Source: CAZPQK01 sp964588695 (GTDB lineage: Bacteria; Krumholzibacteriota; Krumholzibacteriia; WVZY01; JAKEHA01). From it: a stretch of 64,000 nucleotides of DNA. The position numbers and the translations under genes were made by a program. Every line of letters starts with the position of its first letter. The stretch's first letter is position 1. The stretch covers positions 124,001-188,000 of the forward strand of contig CAZPQK010000004.1 of assembly GCA_964588695.1 (NCBI GenBank). The letters are read 5' to 3'. Shown here piece by piece: positions 7,709 through 17,371 of this stretch. The notes below the pieces were generated by a model that saw nothing but the letters and a program-made list of their open reading frames with translations, did not search any database and was not told the origin of the DNA.

Positions 7709-9073
7709 CTAACCGATCTGGACCTTCTCACGGTACTCTGGGGTATCAGCCTCCCAATTGAACCGGCGCTTTAGATGCATCCGAAACGCATCCGCCGCCA
7801 CCGGCTCACCATGAGTAATGAATACGCCTTTTGGCGGTTTCTGGACGTGGCTTAGCCAACCAAGCAGTTCCTCGTAGTCGGCGTGCGCAGATAGATTGTC
7901 CAGGTCGACGATTTCGGCCCGCACCGGTACTTCCACGCCGTGGATAGTGATTTCCTCTACGCCGCTTTGAAGGATCTGCCCGCGAGTGCCGGGCGCTTGA
8001 AACCCGGCGAAAAGTACGGTGTTGTTGGGGTCGGGCAGCATATTGCGAAGATGGTGCACGACTCGACCTCCGGTTGCCATTCCACTGGCCGAGATTATCA
8101 CCGCGGGCCCCTGAATTCCATTAAGCGCGCGTGATGCATCTGCACTACGGACAAACTCGGCGATGCGAAACATGTCTTCGCACTGATCGTCAGAGATTCG
8201 GTGCTGAAACCGATGTTCGCAAAACAGTTGGGTCGCGTTAATGGCCATCGGCGAGTTCAGATAGGTCGAAACCCGCGGAATTTGCCCTTCGCGACGCAGT
8301 TCAGACAGCAGGTGGAGAATGGTTTGCGCGCGCCCAACCGCGAACGCCGGGATAATCAGAATTCCGCCGCGATCAAAAGTTCGGTTAAGCACTTCGCACA
8401 GCTCTATCTTGGGGTCGTCCCCCTGGTGCAGACGATCGCCATAAGTGGACTCCACAACCAGATAATCGCAATCGCTAAACGGCTCCGGCCCTTTCATCAG
8501 TGGATCGTCGGGGCGACCGATATCGCCAGAGAACACGATCTTCTTGTCGCCGAACTTCAAGTGCACTGACGCCGCGCCTAGAATGTGACCAGCGGGTCGG
8601 TAGAGAAACGCCATGTCACCGCCTAGTTCGTGCCACTGTTCCCAATCCACAGGCTTTAGCAAACGGAGCGAACGCTCGGCGTCTTCCTGAGTGAACAAAG
8701 GCAACGCCGGGTTGTGCTTCGAATACCGTTTGCGGTTGGCGTATTTGGCTTCTTCTTCCTGCAAATACCCGGCGTCGGGAAGCAGAATCTCGCACAGGCC
8801 CTTGGTCGCATGCGTGCAATAGATGGGACCCTTGTATCCGTGCTTAACGATCAACGGCAACAGTCCAGTGTGATCAATGTGCGCGTGTGTGAGTACCACG
8901 GCGTCGATCGATTGGGGGTCAAAAGGAAGTTCATCCCAGTTACGCTGTCGGATTTTCTTGATGCCTTGAAACATTCCGCAGTCGAGCAGTATTCGTTTGC
9001 CCTTGAAGGTCAGTAAGTACTTCGAGCCGGTTACGGTACCCGCAGCTCCCAGAAACTGTATTTCCACACTCAC
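7709..9073 (-). CDS. MBL-fold/beta-CASP ribonuclease-type metallo-hydrolase
   Basis: A 454-aa protein. The metallo-beta-lactamase metal site is HAHIDHTG near residue 65, with further ligands in PAGHILGAAS and FSGDIG. The beta-CASP region follows (FAVGRAQTILHLLSEL), then ISASGMATGGRVVHHL. The C-terminal RNA-specificity motif is seen as LDNLSAHADYEELLGWL and FITHGEP. The arrangement matches bacterial CPSF-like exonucleases, probably acting on RNA in the cytoplasm. The GTG start overlaps the stop of the upstream SGNH gene by 4 bp, so the two are co-transcribed. Substrate is unknown. Confidence 0.88.
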   Translation of the reverse strand: MSVEIQFLGAAGTVTGSKYLLTFKGKRILLDCGMFQGIKKIRQRNWDELPFDPQSIDAVVLTHAHIDHTGLLPLIVKHGYKGPIYCTHATKGLCEILLPDAGYLQEEEAKYANRKRYSKHNPALPLFTQEDAERSLRLLKPVDWEQWHELGGDMAFLYRPAGHILGAASVHLKFGDKKIVFSGDIGRPDDPLMKGPEPFSDCDYLVVESTYGDRLHQGDDPKIELCEVLNRTFDRGGILIIPAFAVGRAQTILHLLSELRREGQIPRVSTYLNSPMAINATQLFCEHRFQHRISDDQCEDMFRIAEFVRSADASRALNGIQGPAVIISASGMATGGRVVHHLRNMLPDPNNTVLFAGFQAPGTRGQILQSGVEEITIHGVEVPVRAEIVDLDNLSAHADYEELLGWLSHVQKPPKGVFITHGEPVAADAFRMHLKRRFNWEADTPEYREKVQIG

Positions 9074-10263
9074 TCCTCGTTGTTTAACGGTCTGGTAAGA
9101 CCTGACTCGGCTGTAGTGTCCGGCAACGCCAAAAATCCCAAACGGTCAATGAACGCTTCGCTCAACGCCGCGTGCCCAGCGGGCGTAAAGTGGTCATAGT
9201 ATACCTCTTGTCCCGAGTCGCGACGGGCGATGAGTTCGGGCGACGGGTCGACCAGGCCTATCCCACGGTCCAAACAAAACTCCCGCAACCACGGCAGCCA
9301 CGAATCTTGTTGGTCTTCGGGCTTACCCAATTCGCGCTGGCTTGGTACGTACATGATCACAAAACCCCGCCCCGCGGTAACCACCTGGTCTCGCCAGGTT
9401 TCAATTACTGCGGCGGTCAGGCGACGCGCCTCGACAAGCAAGTCGCGGTTAGGCCAGGTTGAAGGGCCCGTGCCCGGCGCTCGCACACCAGCCTCGTTGA
9501 CTCGATCCGCCTGGGTAACCTGGGTTTTGATTCCGTGGGCGCGCAACAACTTGAGTCGCGAATGAATGGTGCTTGCCAGAAGCGATTTGGAACGCGTGCG
9601 CTGCCAGAGCTGGTGAAGCGGTTTCTTTTTATAGGCATAACGCTCTCGAAAACTAGTGTCGACAACGAACGAGTCTCCAACGGCCACAACGTACGGAATC
9701 GAGTCAGCCTTCTTTATCTCCCGAATCTGATCGCCGGGATCGTTCTCGCAGAATACGTACACCACCATGTCGAGGTCCGCTTTGGTCAGCCAGCGCTGGC
9801 ACTCCAGATAGGATTGAACAGTACTGCGTCCGCCGATCCCAAACGCGAGCGTCTCGGTAGGATGCCCAACCGCCGAAGCATTGTCATTGAGACGCTTTTC
9901 GATGCGCCGAAAGAAGGTCTGTTCGAGCGGAACCTGCCTGGACTCGGTGTACGAGTCGCCAAAGAAACCGATCCGCATGGTTCCCGCAGGTGCAATCGGC
10001 TTGTGTTCCTCGTCCAAAAACCCCCAACTGTTCGCGCGCCGTTTGACCACGTCCCCGCGATCGTTTCGGTAGGTGAAAGTTGACCCCGGATAGAACAGGC
10101 CACCGGTAAGTTCGTCGTAGTAGAAGGTGTTGGCTGCCACACCCGGTATGGGTAGAACCCGGAGAAGCACCTCGCCGATTACGAACCCCGCGACCAGAAC
10201 GATCGCGGTCATCAAAACCAGCAATCTCCAAGTCCGTGTACGTTTTTGTTTAGCGGAGTTCAT
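9070..10263 (-). CDS. Membrane-anchored SGNH/GDSL-family hydrolase
   Basis: 397 aa from ATG at 10263 (a GTG lies two codons upstream). One N-terminal membrane helix (LLVLMTAIVLVAGFVIGEVLL) would anchor the enzyme facing the periplasm. SGNH blocks are visible: block I FFGDSYTESRQV (nucleophile Ser), block II GIGGRSTVQSYLE (Gly), block III FCENDPGD (Asn) and block V YYDHFTPAGH (Asp-His). These enzymes are esterases or lipases, often acting on cell-surface polysaccharide or lipid acyl groups; the substrate here is unknown. It shares an operon with the MBL ribonuclease. No Shine-Dalgarno is evident; a palindrome with a possible -10 box lies right upstream. Confidence 0.82.
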   Translation of the reverse strand: MNSAKQKRTRTWRLLVLMTAIVLVAGFVIGEVLLRVLPIPGVAANTFYYDELTGGLFYPGSTFTYRNDRGDVVKRRANSWGFLDEEHKPIAPAGTMRIGFFGDSYTESRQVPLEQTFFRRIEKRLNDNASAVGHPTETLAFGIGGRSTVQSYLECQRWLTKADLDMVVYVFCENDPGDQIREIKKADSIPYVVAVGDSFVVDTSFRERYAYKKKPLHQLWQRTRSKSLLASTIHSRLKLLRAHGIKTQVTQADRVNEAGVRAPGTGPSTWPNRDLLVEARRLTAAVIETWRDQVVTAGRGFVIMYVPSQRELGKPEDQQDSWLPWLREFCLDRGIGLVDPSPELIARRDSGQEVYYDHFTPAGHAALSEAFIDRLGFLALPDTTAESGLTRPLNNEE

Positions 10264-10270
10264 GCTCACA

Positions 10271-10290
10271 GTGTGGTGATTCTACCACAC
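10271..10290. promoter_or_regulatory. Inverted repeat (operator-like) upstream of the SGNH hydrolase
   Basis: Perfect 7-bp arms, GTGTGGT (10271-10277) and ACCACAC (10284-10290), flank a 6-base centre. On the minus strand the centre contains TAGAAT (10284-10279), a possible -10 box that would put the transcript start almost at the SGNH start codon. The site sits in the divergent spacer with the SppA-fusion gene, so it may be a repressor operator. No matching regulator is identified. Confidence 0.4.
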
Positions 10291-10408
10291 GACGGAGAAC
10301 TACGATATTCTCACCGCCCCACAAATAAAATGAATCAACTCCGCAACGTTTGCCGTACACTTTCGGTCGAAAGAATTTTTGCATGCCCGAACCTTAGAAA
10401 GGACGACC

Positions 10409-12943
10409 ATGTTGTTGCGCGCGTTGTTGGGCCTCATTGCTGTGGTCGCGGTGACATACATCGCCGCACCAGCGGCGGCGACCGAGCCCAGCCAAATTCC
10501 ATCGTACTATCAACAACTCGACTTTAACTTAACGTCGCCGTCTGCTTTTGGGTCGGCGGTGGGCGGTTTTGCCAACCCGGCGATGTATGCGTTAACGCCT
10601 GGAGCCGAGCTGGAATATTTTCGTGACAAACGCGACGGACGCGCCTGGGATGTTGCCGATCACTGGGGACTTTTCGCCGGGCTTCGCGGCCTGGGCTTTG
10701 GGGCCGTCTACAACCGCGCCGCCAACCTTCCCGGCGGAGGAGAACTGAGCGTAACCGACTATCGCCTGGCGTTGTCGGGTGGAGACCGTCGTGGCGGCTT
10801 TGGAATTGCCTACGGCTGGTCGCGCGGCGACACCGACCAGTTTGGTAGAACCAGTGTGGTCCAGGTAGGCGCGTCGGAACGCATCGGTCGCTACGCCGCC
10901 GTCGGCGCAACTGGAACCTTCTCCACCGAGAAAGACGACCAGTCTGGCTTGTTCGATCTTGCCATTCGGCCGTTGGGCGACGAACGACTCACCGTGTTCG
11001 GCGACTTTGAACTAGCCAAAAACGTCTCCATCGAAGACGTGCCCTGGAGCGCCGGGGCAATGCTTGAGTTGGTACCGGGCATTCGGCTAACCGGCCGCTA
11101 CTTCGGCGATCCGCGAGATGACGCGCGCGACGGTAGCTTCGCGCTGGGCTTTTCGTTTTCCGACGTATCTCCGTACAACGGCGGCATGTCGCGAACCACG
11201 TGGAGCCCACGCTTCGACGCCGACAATAATAGCAACAACAGCATCTACGGTTATCGCGTCGGCTTTCCCGAACGAAACCTGGGCGATTGGATATTTAAAG
11301 AGCAACAGTTCGTAAAAATGCACTTGAAAGGCCCCATCAAACACGCGCGTTACCGGTACTTCGACAGCGGGTACACGGTACTGGGATTGATTACCGCGCT
11401 CGAAAACGCGCGACACGACGCGAGAGTCTCGGGAGTGGCGATTAACCTTTCGGGAACGCGCGTTTCTCCAGGTAACGCGTGGGAATTGCGCGAAAAAATC
11501 AAGTCGCTGCAGAACGACGGCAAGAAAGTCATTGTGTACGTAGACGAAGCCAGCATGACCACCTACCACCTTGCGAGTGTGGCCGACCATGTCGTCATGG
11601 ACCCGGAAGGAATGCTCATTCTTCCGGGCTATGCGCTGGGACGGACCTTTATTAAAGGGACGTTGGACAAGTTGGGAATCGGCTTCGACGAATGGCGATT
11701 CCTCACCTACAAGTCTGCGGTGGAGGTGCTGTCGCGCGAGAGTATGTCGGATGCCGACCGCGAGCAACGCGAAGAGATTCTTGACGCCTACTTTGATACG
11801 TGGGTTGGCGACGTAGCCGCGAGTCGAGACGTTTCTACCGCGACGGTCACCGATTGGCTCAACGAAGAAACCTTGTTCAGCCCCAGTGAAGCCGTGGATA
11901 TGGGAGTGGTGGACGCAATTGGTCGTTGGGATGATCTCGACGAAATGGTTGAAGAAGTAACCAACAAGCGCAGGCAAATGGTCGGCGCGGGCTCACTCGC
12001 TCGCAGTTATTACCCAAGTCGACAGTGGGGTAACCCGCCGCAAATTGCGGTGGTCTACGCGCTTGGTCCGTGCGCGATGGATTCCGGAATTAACGCGCGT
12101 CGCCTCGAAGCGACGCTGCACGAACTAACCGACAACCCTGCGGTGAAGGCAGTGGTCCTGCGGGTGAACTCGCCCGGGGGATCGGCGCTCGCGTCGGATC
12201 TGGTGGTTAAGGCTCTTGGGAAATGCGGAGAAAAGAAGCCGGTAGTGGTTTCGCAAGCCGACGTCGCCGCTTCGGGTGGCTATTGGTGTTCGATGTACGC
12301 AGACGAGATCTGGGCCCAGCCCACGACGATTACAGGGTCAATCGGCGTCATTTCCGGGTGGGTTTATGACAACGGCGCCTCGGAAAAAATCGGCTTCAGC
12401 GGTGACGTTGTGCAACGCGGCGATCGCGCCGACTTGTTTTTTAACATCCGCGACCCGTTGTTGGGTATCGGAATTCCCCATCGGCGACTAACCGACGACG
12501 AACGCGCCGACGTGCTTGACGATATGAGAGTGTTTTACCGCGGTTTTGTGGAGAAGGTTGCCAAGGGGCGGGACATGGCCCCCGACGATGTTGAAAAGAT
12601 CGCCCAAGGCCGGGCCTGGTCGGGACGCTCTGGGTTGAAGATCGGCCTGGTTGATCGACTCGGCGGTCTGGCCGACGCAATCGATTCGGCCGCCGAGCGC
12701 GCCGGCATCGATCGCGACGAAGTGGAAATTGTGGAACGAGGCACCCCGGGCTGGTTCAATCTGGAAAACCTCAACCCGCTTCCGTTTCGATGGTTCCATC
12801 GCAACCACGTAACCGAGCCGGAGTTCGATCTGTTTGACGGTTATTCGCTGCGTTACGTTCGCACGATTGCGGACAGCAACGGGCGACCGCTGTGTCTGTT
12901 ACCCGCTGATATCGTGCCATCGGTAGGTGAGGGAATCCGTTAG
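10409..12943 (+). CDS. S49 signal-peptide-peptidase-like protease (SppA) with an N-terminal beta-rich domain
   Basis: 844 aa from ATG at 10409, five bases after an AAAGGA ribosome site. A signal peptide (LLRALLGLIAVVAVTYIAAPAAA) precedes about 230 residues of alternating beta strands (LEYFRDKRDGRAW, then GGFGIAYGWSRGDTD) that look like an outer-membrane barrel-type domain. Two S49 domains follow. The first carries the catalytic Lys in LTYKSAVEVLS (about K435); the second carries the Ser nucleophile in ADVAASGGYW (about S622), as in the tandem-domain SppA of Escherichia coli. S49 peptidases degrade signal peptides or membrane-embedded peptides. The N-terminal addition is not part of standard SppA and suggests an envelope location. 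A strong terminator follows. Confidence 0.85.
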   Translation: MLLRALLGLIAVVAVTYIAAPAAATEPSQIPSYYQQLDFNLTSPSAFGSAVGGFANPAMYALTPGAELEYFRDKRDGRAWDVADHWGLFAGLRGLGFGAVYNRAANLPGGGELSVTDYRLALSGGDRRGGFGIAYGWSRGDTDQFGRTSVVQVGASERIGRYAAVGATGTFSTEKDDQSGLFDLAIRPLGDERLTVFGDFELAKNVSIEDVPWSAGAMLELVPGIRLTGRYFGDPRDDARDGSFALGFSFSDVSPYNGGMSRTTWSPRFDADNNSNNSIYGYRVGFPERNLGDWIFKEQQFVKMHLKGPIKHARYRYFDSGYTVLGLITALENARHDARVSGVAINLSGTRVSPGNAWELREKIKSLQNDGKKVIVYVDEASMTTYHLASVADHVVMDPEGMLILPGYALGRTFIKGTLDKLGIGFDEWRFLTYKSAVEVLSRESMSDADREQREEILDAYFDTWVGDVAASRDVSTATVTDWLNEETLFSPSEAVDMGVVDAIGRWDDLDEMVEEVTNKRRQMVGAGSLARSYYPSRQWGNPPQIAVVYALGPCAMDSGINARRLEATLHELTDNPAVKAVVLRVNSPGGSALASDLVVKALGKCGEKKPVVVSQADVAASGGYWCSMYADEIWAQPTTITGSIGVISGWVYDNGASEKIGFSGDVVQRGDRADLFFNIRDPLLGIGIPHRRLTDDERADVLDDMRVFYRGFVEKVAKGRDMAPDDVEKIAQGRAWSGRSGLKIGLVDRLGGLADAIDSAAERAGIDRDEVEIVERGTPGWFNLENLNPLPFRWFHRNHVTEPEFDLFDGYSLRYVRTIADSNGRPLCLLPADIVPSVGEGIR

Positions 12944-12949
12944 AAAAAA

Positions 12950-12981
12950 GAACCCGCGCTGCAAACGCGGGTTCTTTTTTT
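12950..12981 (+). terminator. Intrinsic terminator after the SppA-fusion gene
   Basis: A perfect 9-bp stem (12950-12958 with 12966-12974, GAACCCGCG/CGCGGGTTC), a 7-base loop and seven T residues. It begins seven bases after the stop codon. Confidence 0.92.
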
Positions 12982-13062
12982 ACCAAAGCTTAGCGACATT
13001 ACGAGTTGACTCTACTCGCGACCCGGGGCTTAGAAGGTCTTTGTCGCGGCTCGATGTCTTGA

Positions 13063-13647
13063 CTAACCGCCAACGTCTTCCGCGTAGCGCGAAAAGTGAT
13101 CGATCTGCGCGCGAGCTGTGTTCGAACTCGGCGGAGAATCCATCTCTTGCGATTCCCACATGAACGTTGCGGGATTGTACCAGTAAGTCGTTACGCCACT
13201 CGCGTTGTTTGCTGCGGTCGTGCCTTCCAGGTTCCAGTCCAAGAACACCGGCTCAGCAAAAGCTAACCCGGCTGGTGTAAAGTCGGCGATCAAAAGTAAC
13301 AGGTCCGACTCTTCGACACAAATGTTCACAGTTGACGACAAGGCGCCTGCCGGAACGGTTAGCGTTACCCGGCCCGTGGTGATGGAACCACCGTCGGCAC
13401 CGATGTCACCGCATACGGTAACTGGCGTTCGCAAGGTGGTTTTGTCTACGACTTCAACGTGATTGATCTCCGCTCGAACGATAGTGCTGTTCAAAGTGGA
13501 AGCGTCGCCGGTTGTGGTCGCGACTTGCGTCGGACCGTCCGCACACGAAGTGACAAGACCACCAACGACCAGTAAAATGAGGGCTGCGGACAGAATTGAA
13601 CCGGCGGTCGTAGATACACGACGACCGTTAAAGCTGCGCAGGTACAT
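13063..13647 (-). CDS. Lipoprotein with a ZU5-like domain
   Basis: 194 aa with a strong ribosome site (AGGAGG) before ATG. A type II signal peptide ends at the lipobox LVTSC (Cys about 35). The mature part contains a ZU5-like pattern (GGSITTGRVTLTVPAGAL) followed by beta segments on expected values and phrases such as YWYNPATFMWE and a closing HFSRYAEDVGG. ZU5-type modules in bacterial surface proteins mediate protein contacts or autoprocessing, but the function here is unknown. Divergent from the kinase gene. Confidence 0.7.
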   Translation of the reverse strand: MYLRSFNGRRVSTTAGSILSAALILLVVGGLVTSCADGPTQVATTTGDASTLNSTIVRAEINHVEVVDKTTLRTPVTVCGDIGADGGSITTGRVTLTVPAGALSSTVNICVEESDLLLLIADFTPAGLAFAEPVFLDWNLEGTTAANNASGVTTYWYNPATFMWESQEMDSPPSSNTARAQIDHFSRYAEDVGG

Positions 13648-13794
13648 GAGTGCCTCCTCCTGCGGATGCTATCCGTGGATTGTGGATGTTGTGGGCAGGC
13701 CCGTGCTGGGTGTAGAAGTTGTGCAGGCCTCCCCAAGCCCCGTGTGAGCAGATACTGTGTAGCAGTGCCCTTTATTGAAAACTATATCGTTAAC

Positions 13795-16700
13795 ATGAAA
13801 TGTCAAGAGGCCCCGACATATTTCACCGGTAACCACGCCACGTATCGACTCGGTACTCCCCTAGGTGCGGGCGGAGGTGCGACGGTTTTAGCCGCGACTA
13901 ATGTTGCGACCAACGAACCCGTTGCGTTGAAACTCTTGAAGGCCGAAACCGCTCACAATCACCGTGCGGTGGAACGACTTCGACAGGAGTTTCGGCTGTT
14001 GTATCAGCTGGAACACCCAAACCTTCCAGCCGTGTATGACTTCGCGTACTCGCCCGACAAGAGACCTTTTATAGCGATGGAGTTTGTCGATGGAGAATCC
14101 ATCGACATCACGCTGGCAAACCAGCGTGACAACGTCTGGTTTGTTTTACACCGCTTGTGTGAAACACTTTCCTTTGTTCACAGCCAAGGGCTCCTGCACC
14201 TGGACATCAAGCCTCGCAATGTTCTTGCCAAAAGAACTGGCCCGCGTTTTACCCCGGTGTTGATTGACTTCGGAATGAGTCATACCGCAAAACGAAAAGC
14301 CGGTTATCTTCTTGGAAGTCCCGCGTACATGCCGCCGGAAATGATTCGCGGCGCGCAAAGGCTTTCGCGCGTGGCCGATTACTACGCGTTGGGAGTTTCG
14401 ATTTATGAGCTGGTAGAAGGCCGGTTACCGTACGAAGGACCACGTGCACATGTCATCGAGCAACATCTGCACGGGTACCCAGAGTTCTCTGCCTCCGACC
14501 ATCTCGCCGTCGAGTTGCGAGACACGGTTTCCGGACTGATGAATCGCGACCCGGCCGTTCGAACCCGCACATTTGTCGATTTACGCCGCTATTTAGCTGC
14601 TCGCACAGCGTCGCTCGACAAGTTCGGACGCGACTATGCTCGTAGCGCTTTGCAATCCATCGGCGCAATTGACAAGGACCACGCCTGGCCCGCCATCGTT
14701 GATTGGCTGGACGGATTGTCAAACCGTGTCGACAGTTTTGAGGGAGACGCGTTGGTTGTTCGCGGCCCACGAGGGTGTGGCAAGACCTTCATGCTGTCAG
14801 AAGCGCGGCGCGAGTGCTGGCTGCGGGGTCTCCCGACCGCGGAGATCTTTAAGGACGACCAGGACGTTTATCGGGCAAAGTTTCGCGGCCAAAATATCGA
14901 CCTGAGCGACCTTAACGAAGCTTGCGAAAAAGACCCGATCGTCATCATCATTGACAACCTTGACGCACTACCCGTCGAGGACCGTCACAGACTGTACGCA
15001 CAAATGGTTATGCCCAACGCCCGACTCGCCATGCTCGCATCCGCGCAAACGACGTGGACCAGCGATCGCGATTTCAGCGAACCCAGCCTATTGCTGCATC
15101 CGCCGACGACAGTCACTAAAACAGAGCTCGTCAAGGCCTTCTCTGGGGACAGTGACTCCAGCGAAACGATTCGCGCACGAATGGAGCAACTTCTGACTGG
15201 CGCAGACGCGTCAATGCGATCGCTGTTTGAAGCGCTGAGTCGGGCTGTCGACAACGATGCGCTACGATGGGAGGACGGTCAATGGATGGTGGCTCCCGAC
15301 GCGCAATCACCTGCGGTACAAGAAACCATCGATGAAGCTTTTTTTACCTACCAGTATGAACAACTTACCCCCATTCAACAGAATGGACTGGTTGCTGCCG
15401 CTTGCTCTCCCGCACCGCTAACCACCGACTGGATGATGACCGGAGCAGATGCCGACCTGGGTTCAACCGAAGCCGCGATAGCGATTCTGTGTGAGCGCCG
15501 ACTCCTTACCGAAACGCCAACCGCGTTTGCGCTGGCCACGGATGCGCTACGTCGACTGCTGTTGGCAACCCACGCCGCGCCAATCGTCGCCAAGCGCCTT
15601 CTGAATCGTCGCCTGGATGAAAGCCAGGACGATCCAATTGCAATCGATCACCTGAGTCTGCTTCGGGCATTGGTCGGCGACCTGGAAGACTCATTGACGC
15701 TACGTATTGACTGGCTGCGTAAACGCGGCAAAGAGCTATCCGCAGCGGATCTTCGTCGCTGGTGCGACAGCGGCTTAGCCGTCATCGATCAACTCGAGCG
15801 CAGCGACCCCGCAGGCTTGCAACGCGCGTTTTGGAAACTCCGCCTGCAAAGAGAAAGTGAGCGAGGAAACGCGCGAGCAGTAATCGACATGGCGGATCGG
15901 TTTGGTTTAGAGGCGTGCAATAGCGATGCGGTCAAAGCGTGCTTAGCCGAGGCGTTTGCGTACGCGGGCGACTATCCCCGCGCGAACACTTTGCTTGCTG
16001 GACCGGAACAGGTTCCGTGCGGAACGGACGCGCGCGTCATGCGTCTAATGGCGCTACGTTGGATTGCTAACCCATACTCGCCACGCGGCAATGAACTGTT
16101 GGCAAAAGCGCAGAAACTGGTTTCCCGGGCCAGTTCTCGGGTAGCGAGCATGGTTACCGTACGTTGCTCGCAACAGCTCACGCTCGAACAACTCGACGCA
16201 GAGATTCCCAAGCTTTACGACGCTGGCCACTACGCGTTTTACGCGCAAGCGTTGGCTAGCAAGTCGACCAAGCTCATCCACGCCGCCGAACTGGACGCCG
16301 CCGACGCTACCATCGATGAACTCACGACTGTCAGCCACCAGTACGAACTTCTGTCGCAGCTTGCCGACGCGCACATGGCAAAGTCCAGCGTGTCCTACGA
16401 GCGCGGCAACATTACCGGCGCAATGGATTCGTTGGAACAAGCGCATCGCGAGGCGTTGGGTGCTGGTCAAACCTATCGCGCGCTTTTCTACCGTGCACGA
16501 CTACCGATGCTGCTAAAACGCGCGTCGCGTTTTGGCACCGCAATAGCAACGGCGCGTGCGGCGCGTGCACAAGCCCACGCTTTGGACATGGAAAACATTG
16601 TTCATCGCCTGACTCTGGTGGAGTACGAACTACTTAATGATCTCGAAGCTGCTGACACCAACGACGCTCGGCAGCGCGCGACGAAGCTACTTAGCAACAC

Positions 16701-17265
16701 CAATTCTCCAGTGCTGCGAACCTGGTCGCTATTCGAGCTAAGTCGCGACTATGCGGCGCGGGGAAAACTTGACGACGCTCTGCGCGACGTGGCGGCGTCT
16801 ATTGATGCCGCACGTGAGGCAGGATTACTTGACGACGAAACCTTTGGGTGGCTGCATCAGGTCGAAATTCATCGGCTGCGGGGCGACGAGGATGCTGCTC
16901 GGGATAGTCTTGCGCAGGCCACGTCGTTAGCAAAGTCACTCGAATCCTCCGAACTGCGTCATCGACTTCGGGTCGCGCAGATTTCGCAGGATGCCCGCGA
17001 TGGCCAGTTTGAACTCGACGACGTCCTGCAGTTTTCCGAAAACCTTCTGGAACTGGACAACCAATGGCCGGCGTTTGACCTTATTCCACGGCTCGCGGTG
17101 ATCTTCGTCGACAACGGTCACGAACCAATCGCCGAGCGGATTTTTGAGCCCTGGACGCAACTCGCGCGGATTGTTTTTAGCAACGTCGAAACCGAACTCG
17201 AACCCAGCCTCGCGCAGTTAACCACGGTGCAACAGGCCGCGATGACCCGCCTGCAAGCTACTTAA
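13795..17265 (+). CDS. Ser/Thr protein kinase with AAA/STAND-type ATPase and TPR repeats
   Basis: 1156 aa from ATG at 13795; a GTG at 13765 is possible, and neither has a clear ribosome site. Residues about 10-280 form a PknB-like kinase: glycine loop GAGGGATVLAA, ATP-binding K46 (VALKLL), catalytic loop HLDIKPRN (D137), DFG at about 158 and activation segment GSPAYMPPE. An ATPase module follows with Walker A (GPRGCGKT, about 324-331) and Walker B (IVIIIDNLDAL, about 382). From about 600 to the end the chain is helical repeat, consistent with TPRs. The architecture resembles STAND-type signalling kinases such as PknK. Substrates are unknown; the adjacent STAS-like and membrane proteins are possible partners. 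Confidence 0.88.
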   Translation: MKCQEAPTYFTGNHATYRLGTPLGAGGGATVLAATNVATNEPVALKLLKAETAHNHRAVERLRQEFRLLYQLEHPNLPAVYDFAYSPDKRPFIAMEFVDGESIDITLANQRDNVWFVLHRLCETLSFVHSQGLLHLDIKPRNVLAKRTGPRFTPVLIDFGMSHTAKRKAGYLLGSPAYMPPEMIRGAQRLSRVADYYALGVSIYELVEGRLPYEGPRAHVIEQHLHGYPEFSASDHLAVELRDTVSGLMNRDPAVRTRTFVDLRRYLAARTASLDKFGRDYARSALQSIGAIDKDHAWPAIVDWLDGLSNRVDSFEGDALVVRGPRGCGKTFMLSEARRECWLRGLPTAEIFKDDQDVYRAKFRGQNIDLSDLNEACEKDPIVIIIDNLDALPVEDRHRLYAQMVMPNARLAMLASAQTTWTSDRDFSEPSLLLHPPTTVTKTELVKAFSGDSDSSETIRARMEQLLTGADASMRSLFEALSRAVDNDALRWEDGQWMVAPDAQSPAVQETIDEAFFTYQYEQLTPIQQNGLVAAACSPAPLTTDWMMTGADADLGSTEAAIAILCERRLLTETPTAFALATDALRRLLLATHAAPIVAKRLLNRRLDESQDDPIAIDHLSLLRALVGDLEDSLTLRIDWLRKRGKELSAADLRRWCDSGLAVIDQLERSDPAGLQRAFWKLRLQRESERGNARAVIDMADRFGLEACNSDAVKACLAEAFAYAGDYPRANTLLAGPEQVPCGTDARVMRLMALRWIANPYSPRGNELLAKAQKLVSRASSRVASMVTVRCSQQLTLEQLDAEIPKLYDAGHYAFYAQALASKSTKLIHAAELDAADATIDELTTVSHQYELLSQLADAHMAKSSVSYERGNITGAMDSLEQAHREALGAGQTYRALFYRARLPMLLKRASRFGTAIATARAARAQAHALDMENIVHRLTLVEYELLNDLEAADTNDARQRATKLLSNTNSPVLRTWSLFELSRDYAARGKLDDALRDVAASIDAAREAGLLDDETFGWLHQVEIHRLRGDEDAARDSLAQATSLAKSLESSELRHRLRVAQISQDARDGQFELDDVLQFSENLLELDNQWPAFDLIPRLAVIFVDNGHEPIAERIFEPWTQLARIVFSNVETELEPSLAQLTTVQQAAMTRLQAT

Positions 17266-17327
17266 CCTCGTTACCGAACCCGTTTCGCGGGGGCTATTCT
17301 GCCCTTCGGTGCTCGTGACCGCTATGC

Positions 17328-17333
17328 TATACT
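17328..17333 (+). promoter_or_regulatory. Possible -10 box before the STAS-like gene
   Basis: TATACT lies 38 bases upstream of the ATG at 17372. The -35 region 17 bases upstream (TTCGGT, 17305-17310) is a weak match, so this is only a candidate. Confidence 0.3.
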
Positions 17334-17371
17334 CAGCGGGCATGCTGCATTACGGGTTCCAGGAGGAGCCA

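Noticed and set aside
11087..11977. 296-codon minus-strand frame inside the SppA fusion
   Set aside because: Antisense of the S49 gene; composition is typical of a shadow frame and no motif is present.
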